A DNA stretch of 64,000 nucleotides, taken from NCBI GenBank assembly GCA_965112735.1, contig OZ218953.1, positions 2,852,001 through 2,916,000 on the forward strand, in the 5' to 3' direction. The notes under the pieces were generated by a model. That model saw nothing but the letters and a program-made list of their open reading frames with translations, searched no databases and was not told the origin of the DNA. The stretch comes from Phaeosaccion multiseriatum. Its lineage: Eukaryota > Ochrophyta, other classes. Shown one piece after another: positions 47,556 to 58,500 of this stretch. Made by a program: the position numbers and the translations under genes. Position 1 is the stretch's first letter. The number at the start of each line of letters is the position of its first letter.

Positions 47556-48733
47556 AGAAGGGGGGGGGTTAGGGCGGCGTCACTGTTCCCTGAGCGCCGG
47601 GCGGTCTGGGCTTCGTCGTGTACTATAAACTATAAAAGGCGGTCCGCTTAGGTGTGGACTGCTCTTGAGAAGAGCAGGCGTGCAATGGTAGCAGGGAGAG
47701 CAAGCAGAGGAAACGAGGGGATACTTTGGAAACCTTTGGAAACCTCCTGCCTACAGTAATGAACAGAAGGCCCTCAACCGGAGTGAATCAAAGGGTAGTG
47801 ACGGTCATGACCTCGTTTGTGAGCAGGGGCTTCATCATCGACACGGTACCAAGCTCCGCAGCAGCATAGTGTACAAGCAACCCCGGATCCTCCGGCCAAG
47901 TACAGCCTTCCTCCTTCAACCCCTCGATGATGTCGAGCCTAACGCCAGCCGTAGAGGCCACCGCCCTAGGGCACCTGTCTGCCCCCCATTTTGTAGAGAT
48001 CACGCGCTTTGGCAATCAGCAAGGTGCGCGGCGTGGGCCGCAGTATATTGTGGTGGAGCTGGGAAGGGCTCAATTACGTAGCTTTTTTACGTAACTACTT
48101 AGTATTATGTTATGCCATTGCAATTACGTAACTGTTGTGTAGGCGGTGTACACATCGCCGCCTAAGTACACAATAGTTACGTAATTGAGCCCTTCCCAGC
48201 TCCGCCAAAATGTTCTCTAGCGGGCCGCTGCTGACACAGGAGCTCCCATCGTCCAGCGCCTTCGCAGTCATAAAGAGCGATCGCTTGCAAAGCTCCTTCC
48301 AACGGGGGCGTGCTGCTCCTGACGCTCCCACCACTGCCCTAAGGCAGCTGCCACGGCGAACAAACCCGTGGTGGATGGATGCTGCGCGAGCTCAGCTCTC
48401 AAGTCGACGCTCTTCTCCGTCTACTTGCGGGGCATAGGGGCATTGTGCTACGCCGACTTCACTGAGTCAGCGCCCTCTGCCGGATTCCGCGACTTAAGGC
48501 AGCAGCGGTCCTTCGGCTGAGGTTGCACGCACATCGCTAGAGCACCAATTGGTGCCGCCGTCGCCAGACCAAAGAAAGCATCTGACGAACAGATGCTCTC
48601 GAGCCTCCTGTCGCAGCTGCTGTGGGGGGGCATGGTCGTGGTCCTTGTTAAGCGATGCCCACGCAACGAGTGGCTGGCGTAGCACGTGCTTCGAAGTACA
48701 TGTCTTTCCCCCCTACCTCTGCTATCGTTTCCG
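47556..48733. other. Convergent intergenic region with a foldback element and possible gene remnant
   Basis: This lies between the 3' ends of the TMEM163-like (+) and GltS-TLDc (-) genes. On the minus strand, two protein-like open stretches (47788-48015 and about 48205-48334) lie on either side of an inverted-repeat element at 48051-48207. Neither has a recognisable domain and they cannot be joined cleanly, so they may be remnants of an interrupted gene or chance ORFs. A tract near 48785-48825 repeats AGAGCAGC. Confidence 0.45.
48051..48207. mobile_element. Foldback / MITE-like inverted-repeat element
   Basis: The outer arms are 48051-48080 (TGGTGGAGCTGGGAAGGGCT...) and 48178-48207, its reverse complement with one mismatch. 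A second, inner inverted repeat (48121-48146 against 48156-48187: CAATTACGTAACT(G/A)TTGTGTA...GGCGG) forms a long hairpin that reuses the inner end of the right arm. The interior is AT-rich with TACGTAA motifs, unlike the flanks. No clear target duplication was found. Confidence 0.7.
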
Positions 48734-50260
48734 TCAAAGCGAGGCAAAGCTCTGCCCGTCCGGACTCCAAACCTCGACCTGCGAAGCAGAGCAGAGCAGC
48801 AGAGCAGAGCAGCAGAGCAGCTTGAGGAAGGAGCATAGAGCACAGAGGAGACAAAGGGCGGCCTTGGCTGGGCTCCCTTGCCTATTGACTCGTCTCACAT
48901 TTTGGCAGCGGAAGAACTCGTTGCTGCTCAGCCGCGAGTTGCCGTAGGTCTCGCTCGCATTGCTCTCTCCTCTGTCCAGCTCGTTGTCCAGCTGAAACGC
49001 GAAACCCGCACCTCCGCCGCCCATTGCGAGGCTGTCTTCGTGCGAGATGCAAAAGTAATCGTTCCTGCCCGTCCACTTGAAGGCCTGGAAGGTAGGGTTG
49101 AAGGCGAACACGAAACTCTCGCCCGTGCCGTAGTAGCTGCATGCACGTGGCGGGTGGGTGGGACAGGGGAGGGGGGATGGCAGTGGAGGGGGGCGGGAGA
49201 GCAGCGCGAGCGGTGCGCACAGAGCGAGGAGCGAGGGGGGTGGAGCAGCTCACTTCAGATGCAGAGGCAGGAGGGGAAAAAAAAGAACATTGCCTTCTGG
49301 CACTGATTCGAATGAACACTTCAGAGAAAGAGTATGAGGACGGATGTGTGGGTGTATGAGAGAGAGAGAGCGAGAGAGACCACAAAAAAGCCCTCTCTCG
49401 AGTCATCATTCGAATTGTTTTCCTTCTGTACCTCCGGCTGTCCTCGAGCTCGTTTGCAATAAAGCCCCCGAACTTTGTTGATTCGTCGCAGTAGTCGGGG
49501 CATGTGCGTTACCGAGTTGTCGTTGAGAAGCACACGGGGACGGGAGGACCGATAGAGAAGCCGCCACAGAGAAGGGACGGGGAGGAGAATAGGGTTGGGG
49601 GAGAACAAGAAGGGAGAGGGGGCAAAGGAGTACGAGAGTGTGATTACGGTGCCCCAGGAAAATGATGGCAGGCATACAGGCAGGTAAGCACATACCTTCC
49701 ACCCCCAGCTGTCCTCGATGACGATGAGCACTCTCTGCGACTTGTCCTTCATGGCGGACATCAGGAGCGTGTTCAGGCTCGCTCCGTCTCGTAGCAGGCT
49801 GAATGACACGGACGGACGGACGGACGGACGCGAGGCAAGGGAGGAGGGCAAGGAGGGGGGGGGGCAGACGTCAACGCAGAGGCAACACGCCTGGACTCGG
49901 AGTCCCGAGCATTCTGAGCCACAGTCCCATGAGCCCCAGAGAGAGATGCTGAGCGTGCCTCGTCCACTTTTCTTGAGACGAAGCAGCGCAGGTGCCGCTG
50001 TAGTTAGTGCCCTCCGTGCTACCCCCGTCCTACCGTTGTACCTGTAGACAAGCTTCCAGGACCCAGAGTTGTCGGCAGGAGACACCGTCGCGCCGAGCTT
50101 GCGGCAATGCATCTCTGGGCAGGGCAGGGTAGGGTAGAGGTATATGGGCAGGGCAGGGAAGGGTAGAGGTTTATGGGCAGGCTGGGGCAGGTGAGGTGGG
50201 GGGGAGGGGCTCTTCCTGCTGTCCTTCCACTACAAGCACAGGACAATACGTCCGAAGGAA

Positions 50261-50298
<38 letters not shown>

Positions 50299-50299
50299 T

Positions 50300-50351
<52 letters not shown>

Positions 50352-53300
50352 CTTGTGCCGCTCGTCGCTGTGGTACGACACTCCAGTCCGGTCACACCAC
50401 AGATAGGTTCCTTGCCCTGCGGCCTGTGCTCCTCCCTACTTCTACTTGTCCCTTCTCCGTATCCTCGTCCTCCTTCGACCGATACCTGTGAGGATCTTCG
50501 AAGGCTCCTCCAGGCACAGCTGTCTACCGCCCCCCCCGGAGAGCCCCCCCCCCTCTGGCCTGCCTCTCCGCTTGGCCCGCTTCTGTGGAGAGGAGAGGAG
50601 GAGGGTAACATCGGCCTCGTCTCCCACCTCTTCGTCCTCCCCGCCCTCCGCCCTCCCCCCCCCGCCACCGCCACCACCGCTCGGGGCAGAGCCCAGGAGG
50701 TCTCCGCTGCTGTCGTCGTCGCTGCTGCTGCTGCTGCCGCTGCTCGTGCCCAGGTCGGAGGAGGGCAACAAGTCGCTGTAGTTGCCCGCAGAGGAGGCGT
50801 CTTGGTGCTGTGAAAGTAGGCAAGATGTGTGGGATACGTATAGATACGTATGGATCATGTACGAGCAGCACGTGTTGAGGGAGTGGGTGTAAGATGAGAG
50901 CCTTTAGGGGGATGAGAGGGGGGCACCAACATCTGCACCAGTCACAGATTCGGCATGGGCGTCAATTGTGTACGTAAACTTCCGTGCGTGTGCGTGTGTG
51001 TGTGTGGGTGCGTGAGTGTGAGTGCTTGCGGGTGTGTCTGGGTGTGTGGGTGTGTGTGCGTATCGAATTCCCGCGAGAACTGAAGTCCTCCACGCAAACA
51101 ACACCCTCCAACCCCCTTCTCATACTTTTGTAGCAAAACACAATTTTGTGTCGTTGTCTCATCTTACCTGCGAGGGCACCCGGTGCTTGATGAAACGGTT
51201 ATACACCTGCATCCACAGCACGGCGGCGCACACGCAGAAAGCGAGCGTCCAGTGTAGACCGATGGTGTCGATGAGACCAATCACCAGGGAGTTCTTGCCC
51301 TCGCTGCCAGGGATGAAGAAGAGCATCTGCCGATACGCATAGGCGAGCGGGATGGGCGTACGCAGCTGTGGGGCGGGGGGAGAGGCGAGCAGGGGAGGGG
51401 AGGGGAGGGGAGGGGGGCAGGGGTGGGGAAGACACAGTAGCGGCGTGCAGGTTGTGTCAGGCTGTCCATTCCAACGAGGCTCGAGACACCCCACATACAA
51501 ACCAATTCACCCGAGCAAGGAGCTGCGTGCCATGCAAATCTTCCCCCAACTCCGCTCCCCCGGGCGGGCCCTCGTCCTGACACTTTGCACGTGACACCTG
51601 CCACCCAACACCTGCTGCCACCTGACACGTGTGATACCTGTGGGTCCATGGCCCTCACGAGCAGCAGCCCCACCCAATTGTCTCTGAGGCAGGCCACGGC
51701 TCCGCTCCACCAGTGGCTGGGGAACATGCGGGGGGCCAGGCACGTGAAGCAATACACATTCCAACAGATCACCGCCGCCACCATCGAGGCGAACGCTGCC
51801 CCGTAACGACCTGTGTCACATGCGTCATATGAACGGAGTGTAACCGTGACCATCATTCATGCCAATAGAGGAGAAGGTCATCAAACAATCAAGTGCCGGA
51901 GGGGGGTCAGAACCACACCATCTGGTGCACGGAGGAGTGGACGTGGCAGGGCCAGATAACGCTGATCTCATTTGACGAGCGCCCCCACCCGACCCTCCCT
52001 CTCGCTACACACCATCCACTACCATCTCGCCCTCTCGTCGCCCTTTCTCTTGCCCTCTTCGCCCACTCGCTCTCCTTCTCGTTCTTACCAGGAATAGTGT
52101 TTCTGAATCTCACATCAGATATGGCGGCGCAGGCCATGAGGTCGAGGCACAGGCCGCTTAGGCGGAAGAACCAGTCCGAGTGGTACGACACCGAAGTGGT
52201 GCGGCGGAGCAGGCAGATGATGAACATTGACGTGCACATGGAGATTTTGAATAACCGGAACCCGCTGGGAGAGCGGAGGGAGGGTGGGGACGGGGGTTCG
52301 GGGTGAGAAGGGAGGGGTGAAGGAAGGGAGCGAAAGAAAGCTACAAGAGGAGGGGTAGAAGGGAGGAAGAGAGAGGCGGAGGAGGGGCGTTCCACTATTC
52401 ATTTCCTGACACCAGTTACTTACCTAATAATGTGGTGCTTGGACGTGAACTTGACCTCCTCCTCCCCCCCCCGGATGCCCACGTCCACCAGCAACGCAAG
52501 GAGAATCGCCACCGCCATCAAGCTAGCACCATCAGTATCGTCATCCATCATCATCATCATCATCATCATCACCATAATCATCATCATCATGTCGAAGTAG
52601 CCCAGCCCGCACGTCCAACAGAGAGAGAGGAGCACGAGAGGAGAGTAAGAAGCCTACTTGTACAGGCAGCCTCGCAAAACTTCCAAAGCCAATGCCCTCT
52701 TCTAAGTCAACAAGCCGCACCTGATGTGAGAACCCATGCCCGCTACCGTCTTCTCGGGGACGGCAGTCATCCCTCCAATGCCTCCTCCCCCTCCTCCGGG
52801 CTGCTGGTCCGATTGTAACTGCCGCCCCGCCCCCGCCTCCCTTCCCTTTCCACCAAGCAGCTCGATCAGGTCGTCATCAGCACCCCCCCCCCCGCCAGTG
52901 GCGCTGCTGCCGCCCTCGCCCCTCTGCCCCGTTGCTGTGCCCCCCCCCGCCCCTGCCCCTTTGCCCTGCTGATGCAGCTGCTGCAGGCTCTGCCCCGCCT
53001 TGCCCTTCGCCTGCAAGTCCTGCATCTGGATGGCACTCTGTGGCTGGGCCCTCCGCCCCTGAAAGTGCTCCTCGCTGCCGGCCTTGCCCTTGCGCCCCCC
53101 GCCATGCCTACTGCTTATCCTCCCCCAGAGACCAGAGGACCTTTCCACTCTCGCCCCTGACATTGCCCCTACGTTGGCAGCGTCTCCACCACCCCCCCCT
53201 CCCCTCCCTTTCCCCTCGCCCTCCGACATGCTGCTCTTCCTGGCTACCGCAGCGCCCCCCTCCTTCCACCGCCTGTATGACATTAGGCCGATGCCTAACA

Positions 53301-54367
53301 AGTGAATGGACAGAAGTGGTATGTGAGTTTGTTGTTTTGGAAAGAGATGGGCGCAGTTGAGAGGGAGAGGGAGAGGCAATGAGCGGGAACTGTGGGTCTG
53401 TGCGTGCGCGCGTGTGAAGGGTCTTGATGGCAGAGGAGCGAGGCAGTGAGCAGTTTCGGCAGTTACGTGCGTGGGGGGGGGGGGTGGCGAAGGGGAGTCC
53501 CTGCAGACTGTATTCGAGTGAAATGCCAAGCGACAAGAGAGCAGCTGACTCTCCTCCTTCCCTCCTCTCGAGCCCTCCCTCTCCCCCTCTTCCCTCCCTC
53601 ACTCACTCACTGGTCCACCCGCCCACACACTCTTATCACTTACCCATTCACCCGCCCGTCCACCACTCACTCACCCACTCATTCACCCTTCCACCCACTC
53701 ACTCGCCCATTCGCCCATTCACTCTCCTTACGCACTCACTTACCCAACACCCAAGCCCCCACCCACCCACCCAAGTCCCTAACTCCCTCACCGGCGGCGA
53801 TGGAGACGATCGTCCCCACGGAGTCCGCAAGGCGAATGACGTCATGTGCCCACTCCCCCACACCGCGCGCGCTCGTATAGCTGCAAGAGACCCGAAGGGT
53901 AATGGGGGAGGGGGGAAGAGAGGACTGTTACAGAAAATTCCTCGACCCTCTCTTTCTGTGTGTGTGTATCTCAGCCACTCAGAGGGCCTACGGGGCGCAC
54001 CTCACGCGGTCCCTCCCCGTCTCGAGGCCCAGCGTGACGAGCGGGGCCAGCAGGGGGCTGACGTCGTCGTTCCAGTTGCGGAAGATAGAACCCACGAACA
54101 GCGCTGCTGCGGTTTGGCCCCACATGAGCACCTGCCGCAGCAGCAGCAGTTGGTGATACAGCGGAGCAGCAGCAAGCAGTGGTGAGGATTTGTTGCGATG
54201 ATGATTAACAGCGTGCCCACCCCTCCTTTACCCAAGAGCCAGTGGTCGCAGTACCTGCCGTGCTGGCCCCACTACTCTCACCTGGGAGTACACCAGCAGC
54301 GGAAGCGCCTCGTGGAAGATGCTGCAGAAGAAGCAGTGGGGAGGGGAGGCGCGAGGGGGCGCGGACA

Positions 54368-54424
<57 letters not shown>

Positions 54425-55309
54425 GAGAGGTGCGAGGCGGCAGGAGAAACAGTGTGTTAGCACGGGATCAGTCACAAAGAACGCATGGGATCATGGAAAA
54501 CATTATTCTCCTACGCAAAGCCGTTCTTACTTGTAACATATGGCTCGGGTGTGGGGGACGTTCTTTTCTGCAGCAGCAAAGCCTAGGATGAGCCCGGCGT
54601 AGGCAAAGCTGTGAGGAGGAGAAGAACAAGAAGAAGAAGACGACGAAGAAGAAGAGGCAGACAGATGATACATAGGGCATAATAGTTTTGTTGCATAGAG
54701 GGAGGTTTAGACGTTGATGAGTGAAAATTTTCCTTTGCTGTTAGATCTCCACCTCTCGCAGGCCTCACCTGATGAGGTTAGCCTTTATTTCGTAAATGCT
54801 GCCCTCTACTGCTTTATCCATCTCACGGCCTGGGAAAGCAGGAGGGACAGAGAGCGAGGAAGGCGATAATCAATCAATTGGGGTTGTTCTCACCCAACCC
54901 CCTGTGAGAATGACTGACTCTCAACACTCACTTAAGGCTGGAGTGACCACCGCAAGGATAAGAGCACCAAGGACGCCTGCGAGAACGGCAGGCGGCATGG
55001 TGATGTGCAGGCGGGAGGGGATGAAGGTCGCCAGGTGCTTGGACACGCCCAGCAGGAGACACAGAAAGCCGAGCAGGGCCATCGAGTAGTAGTGCCTTCA
55101 TCAAAAAGAGGTAGAACCGAGGGGGGGAAAGTGGTGGGAAGTGAGATCAACGGCACCGAGAAGACGGAACGAAAAAAGCGACAAGAGCCGAGAGAGTACA
55201 AGAAACACCACCCATAGAAACACCACCTCTCTCGCTCAGCGACCCCTACTTACGATGCCCATTCTTCCAAGGTCTCTCTATCCTCGCTTCTCTCTATACC
55301 TGACCCCAT
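48734..55309 (-). CDS. GltS-like sodium/glutamate symporter fused to a C-terminal TLDc domain
   Basis: Eighteen exons (complement, transcript order): 55254-55309, 55032 region as part of 54932-55095, 54769-54829, 54531-54608, 54282-54321, 54001-54131, 53792-53880, 52721-53294, 52424-52522, 52089-52264, 51638-51810, 51168-51365, 50486-50807, 50042-50114, 49696-49798, 49432-49472, 48899-49136, 48734-48778. Total 2661 bp, 886 aa, every junction in phase. Residues about 19-215 are transmembrane helices (MALLGFLCLLLGVSKHL, MPPAVLAGVLGALILAVV), then VSPLLAPLVTLGLETG, placed like the GltS 'GL.GG.G.GHGT' loop. A Gly/Gln-rich cytosolic loop covers about 215-397. The second helical half ends LLLVRAMDPQLRTP, matching the GltS 'LLR.VDP' signature. 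A Ser/Asp linker (614-720) leads to a full TLDc domain: WKLVYSLLRDGASLNTLL, FGGFIANE, GTGESFVFAF, MGGGGAGFAF, YGNSRLS and a final VEVW. TLDc proteins bind V-ATPase; GltS proteins import glutamate with sodium. The fusion is unusual. Confidence 0.82.
50264..50351. repeat. (GACA)n tetranucleotide repeat
   Basis: About 21 GACA units with one interruption (CTGA) lie in the intron between the acidic-linker exon and the first TLDc exon. The tract reads as TGTC on the coding strand. Confidence 0.95.
52545..52592. repeat. (CAT)n microsatellite directly upstream of an acceptor
   Basis: The ATCATC tract (minus strand GAT/ATG) lies just before the acceptor GCTAG at 52523-52524 of the GltS-TLDc gene. Phase shows it is intronic, although it extends an open frame of Met/Asp codons. 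Confidence 0.85.
54370..54419. repeat. (CA)n microsatellite
   Basis: A perfect CA tract of about 50 bp lies in the GltS-TLDc gene intron just upstream (transcript sense) of exon 54282-54321. Confidence 0.95.
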
Positions 55310-55588
55310 TGAGTACACCTCTCCTCCCGAAAAGGAGGAAAATCAGACCCGCTCCCGTCGCCGTCTGGTGCCATCTTGCTGCCTCTTCACACAGCCACGT
55401 CAAGTGCAAGGGATGCAGTTGTGAAAGACTTGTAGGGATAAAGTGACTCGCGAGGGATATACGGTTCATGAGATGACAGGGCCGTACAAACCCCCGGGTA
55501 GGGAGAGAGAACTCTAATTATTTGAAGGGGGTACAACCCTGTATAAAGGGGTGGGAGCTTGAGGTGGGCGGCTCCCGCAGGGGAAGCC
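55310..55588. promoter_or_regulatory. Divergent promoter region, GltS-TLDc / adenylyl-cyclase-like
   Basis: Start codons at 55309 (-) and 55589 (+) are 279 bp apart. On the plus side TATAAAGG at 55541-55548 lies 41-48 bp before the cyclase ATG. It is preceded by an AT-rich AACTCTAATTATTTGAAGG (55510-55528). A shared regulatory region for both genes is the simplest reading. Confidence 0.6.
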
Positions 55589-58500
55589 ATGGCTCGACGA
55601 CCTGATCTACGGATCGAGGTAGAAGGAGAGGGGGCGGGGTGGGGTGGGCCCCCGGTAGCAGCTCAGGATTACGAGGCGATAGCGGCGGAGAGCGCGGCTG
55701 GTATTTGGGATTCGGACCACAGTGCGGCGGCTGGGGGTGCCGCTCCTTTCGCCTCTGGCCCCTTTCCCGTGAGCTCGAGTCGCCCCTCTCCTGCAGGGAG
55801 TGTGGCTGGTGCAGGAGAGCGGGGTTCTGGTTGGGCTTTGAACCCGGACTGGGAGGTGGAGGACGACGGCCGGAATAGCAGGCATCAGAGCTGTGATGGC
55901 TACGTTGGGTCGGAGTATGCTTCAGTCGGTCATCACATCGACCAGAGCCTCAGAACTTTCAATAAGGGCCGCGGTTGGCTAGACCAGAGCAGTCCTATAG
56001 ACCCTGCGGTCCAGGACTTGCCCTTCCCCTTTCCGTATGAGTTGCAGCTGCAGCAGCAACACCAGGAACTGCAACTGCAGCAGCAGCAGCAGCAGCAGCA
56101 ACACCAGGCACCGCAGGCATGGATGCCGTCGGTAATTGAGGAGAACTACAACGGTACGAGCTTGCCAGCTTTTCTTGCATTTCCTTTCAAACGTCCTCAC
56201 ATCTTTCATGCCTCCCTCCCTCCTCCTTATACTGTGTGCCTCACTCCGAAGGTTGGAAAGCCACGACCTTGGCTTCCTTTCTGCCCGACTTTGTGCTCGA
56301 CTTGATGCTGCGCAGCGGCCACGAAGAGCCCCAACGTCACCACCACCACCACCACCACCATCACCATCATCATCACCACCACCACGGCCGCGGTCACGTC
56401 CCACAGAAGGAGGTGGGCTACCAGAAGCCGCAGATCAGCCACATCACCGGAGCAGTCGCCATGATTGACCTGTGCGGCTTTACCAGACTCACGGAGCGCC
56501 TCCCTCAGATGTTCTCCGCGACTCGAGGAGAAGGTGAAGGCGGCGGCGACGGTGGTGGAGGAGGAGAAGGAGGAGGAGGGGGAGGAGGGGAGGGGGGCGC
56601 GGGAGGGGAAGGGGGTGGTGTGGGCGTGTACTACAACGCGGATAATGATGTCTGTAGCATCGAGTCCATTGTCTCCACGTCCTTTGGTCACTTGGGACGG
56701 CATGGCTCGGGGGGCGCTGAAGGGGCAGCAGCCGCCGCCGCAATCCGCAGAGACAGTGTTACGAGTCCGGTGCCGGAGGAGCTGCCTCGGGAACAGACAG
56801 CAGCAGAAGCAGCAGCAGCAGCAGCAGCAGTAGAGGTGGCGAGGGAGGAAGATGCGGCAGATGCGGCATTTCGCACCGTAGATGCCGCGGAGGTGAAGAG
56901 GGGTTGGAGGGCGTGTTTGAGCTTCAGCATCGACCAGGAGCGTCAGAAGGAAGAAGGAGGAGCTCCTACGGAGCTGATGAGGCCTGAGGATGCGATGAAG
57001 CAGCACGCCCCTTCCAGTAGCACGCCCCTCGGGGGAATTGGCGCTCTCCTCGCAGCTCCGCAGGTAGTGACCCCTACGACCGACGACGGCGAAGACACCG
57101 GTGATGACGACGGTGTTGGTGCTGCTCCTGCAGCAGCTGTACCACCCACTGCGGTTGTGCCACCAACTTCTGCTGCTACCACCGCCGTTGCGCCGTTTTC
57201 CCTGCCCAAGGAGGTGCTGGAGGCCCGGCAGGCGGAGATGTGCGTGCGTGCAGGCACAGAGCTGCTCAGTGACATTGTGGCGGACCTGTTCGAGCAGCTC
57301 ATCGGCTTCATCGTCGAGGCAGGAGGGGACGTGGTGAGACTCGTAGGGGACGCCATCATCGTGCTCTTTCGGCCTCCGGGGCACACCCTGTCGGGGCGGA
57401 GTGTGTCGAGCCCCAACGGGACGCCCCGCAGCCGCCAGCAGCAGCAGCAACAGCAGCACCGGCCCACACATCTGAGCTATGAGTACAGCCTGGCCTACGG
57501 GCAGCACGGGGGCATGGCCTATCGCGGGGCGGGAGCTGGCGACACACCGGATTACAATGCTCCCATGCTCACTGAGGTAGTGATGTGGGAGGGGGGGGGC
57601 GATGGGGAGGATAGGGCAGAGGGCAGCGAGGTTGGGTCTTACGGCCTGCCGGTCGCGTCATGCCACTCATACAGCGTGCCTCTCTGTCCTCTCGTGTCTG
57701 GTGTCGCGTCTCGATGTCTTCTCCTTGTCAGTAAGGGTACTTGCTCCAGCTTGTCCAACAAATCCCCCCTTCCCTTGGCTTTCGTCTCTCGCTCACATTC
57801 TTTCCACAACCTCATCTTGCGGCCTCATCAGGGCGAAGAGGCAGTCACCACTACCACTGCCGCCGCCGCAGCAGCAGGAGCAGCAGCAGCAGCAGGAGGA
57901 GGAGGAGGAGGAGGAGGAACACCGCAAGGCGAGGAGGGGGCGGCGCGGGTACACAGGGACGACCTCGCAGCGGCCAAGCAAGAGAGAGAAGACCTCGCTG
58001 CAGCCACAACGCGGGCCTTGGTGGCGGCCTTCAACTGCATCTTCGCCCTCAACGGGGCCGTTCTGCACGGAGAGAAGGCGAGTGTATCGTGTATGTTGCT
58101 GGCTTGCCGTGTGCTGCCATCCATTGAAACGCCGGAACAAAGCTCTCCTCCTCTTGCTCACCTACTGCCCTTGTTGAACCTGCTGGCCTAGCTTTCTAAT
58201 ACGTTTGAGCGCCTACTTCCATTGCCACCCCCCCTCCCCCCCCAATCACGCCCATCCTCCTCCTCCACCTCCTCCACCCCAACGAACAGGTGATGCTCCG
58301 GGTCGGTATTGCGTCAGGGAAGCTGGATGCACTCGTCGTGGGCTCCGTAGCCACGGGATGGCAGCACGTGGTCACTGGTAAGCCCCTCTCGCAACTGTCC
58401 TACCTGATGGATGCGGGACAGGCGGGCGACGTGATGGTGACGGGAGAGTGCTGGGAAGCGGCAAGAAGGCATGCAGGGGCTTTGGGCATGCATGCGGCTC

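Noticed and set aside
47788-48334. Minus-strand protein-like stretches on both sides of the foldback element as one gene
   Set aside because: No in-frame join or splice pair links them and no domain is recognisable; kept only as a possible remnant in the intergenic entry.
52420-52635. Met-rich extension before the helix LMAVAILLALLVDVG
   Set aside because: The (GAT)n tract lies before a GCTAG acceptor that restores phase with the previous exon; including it leaves no phase-compatible acceptor.
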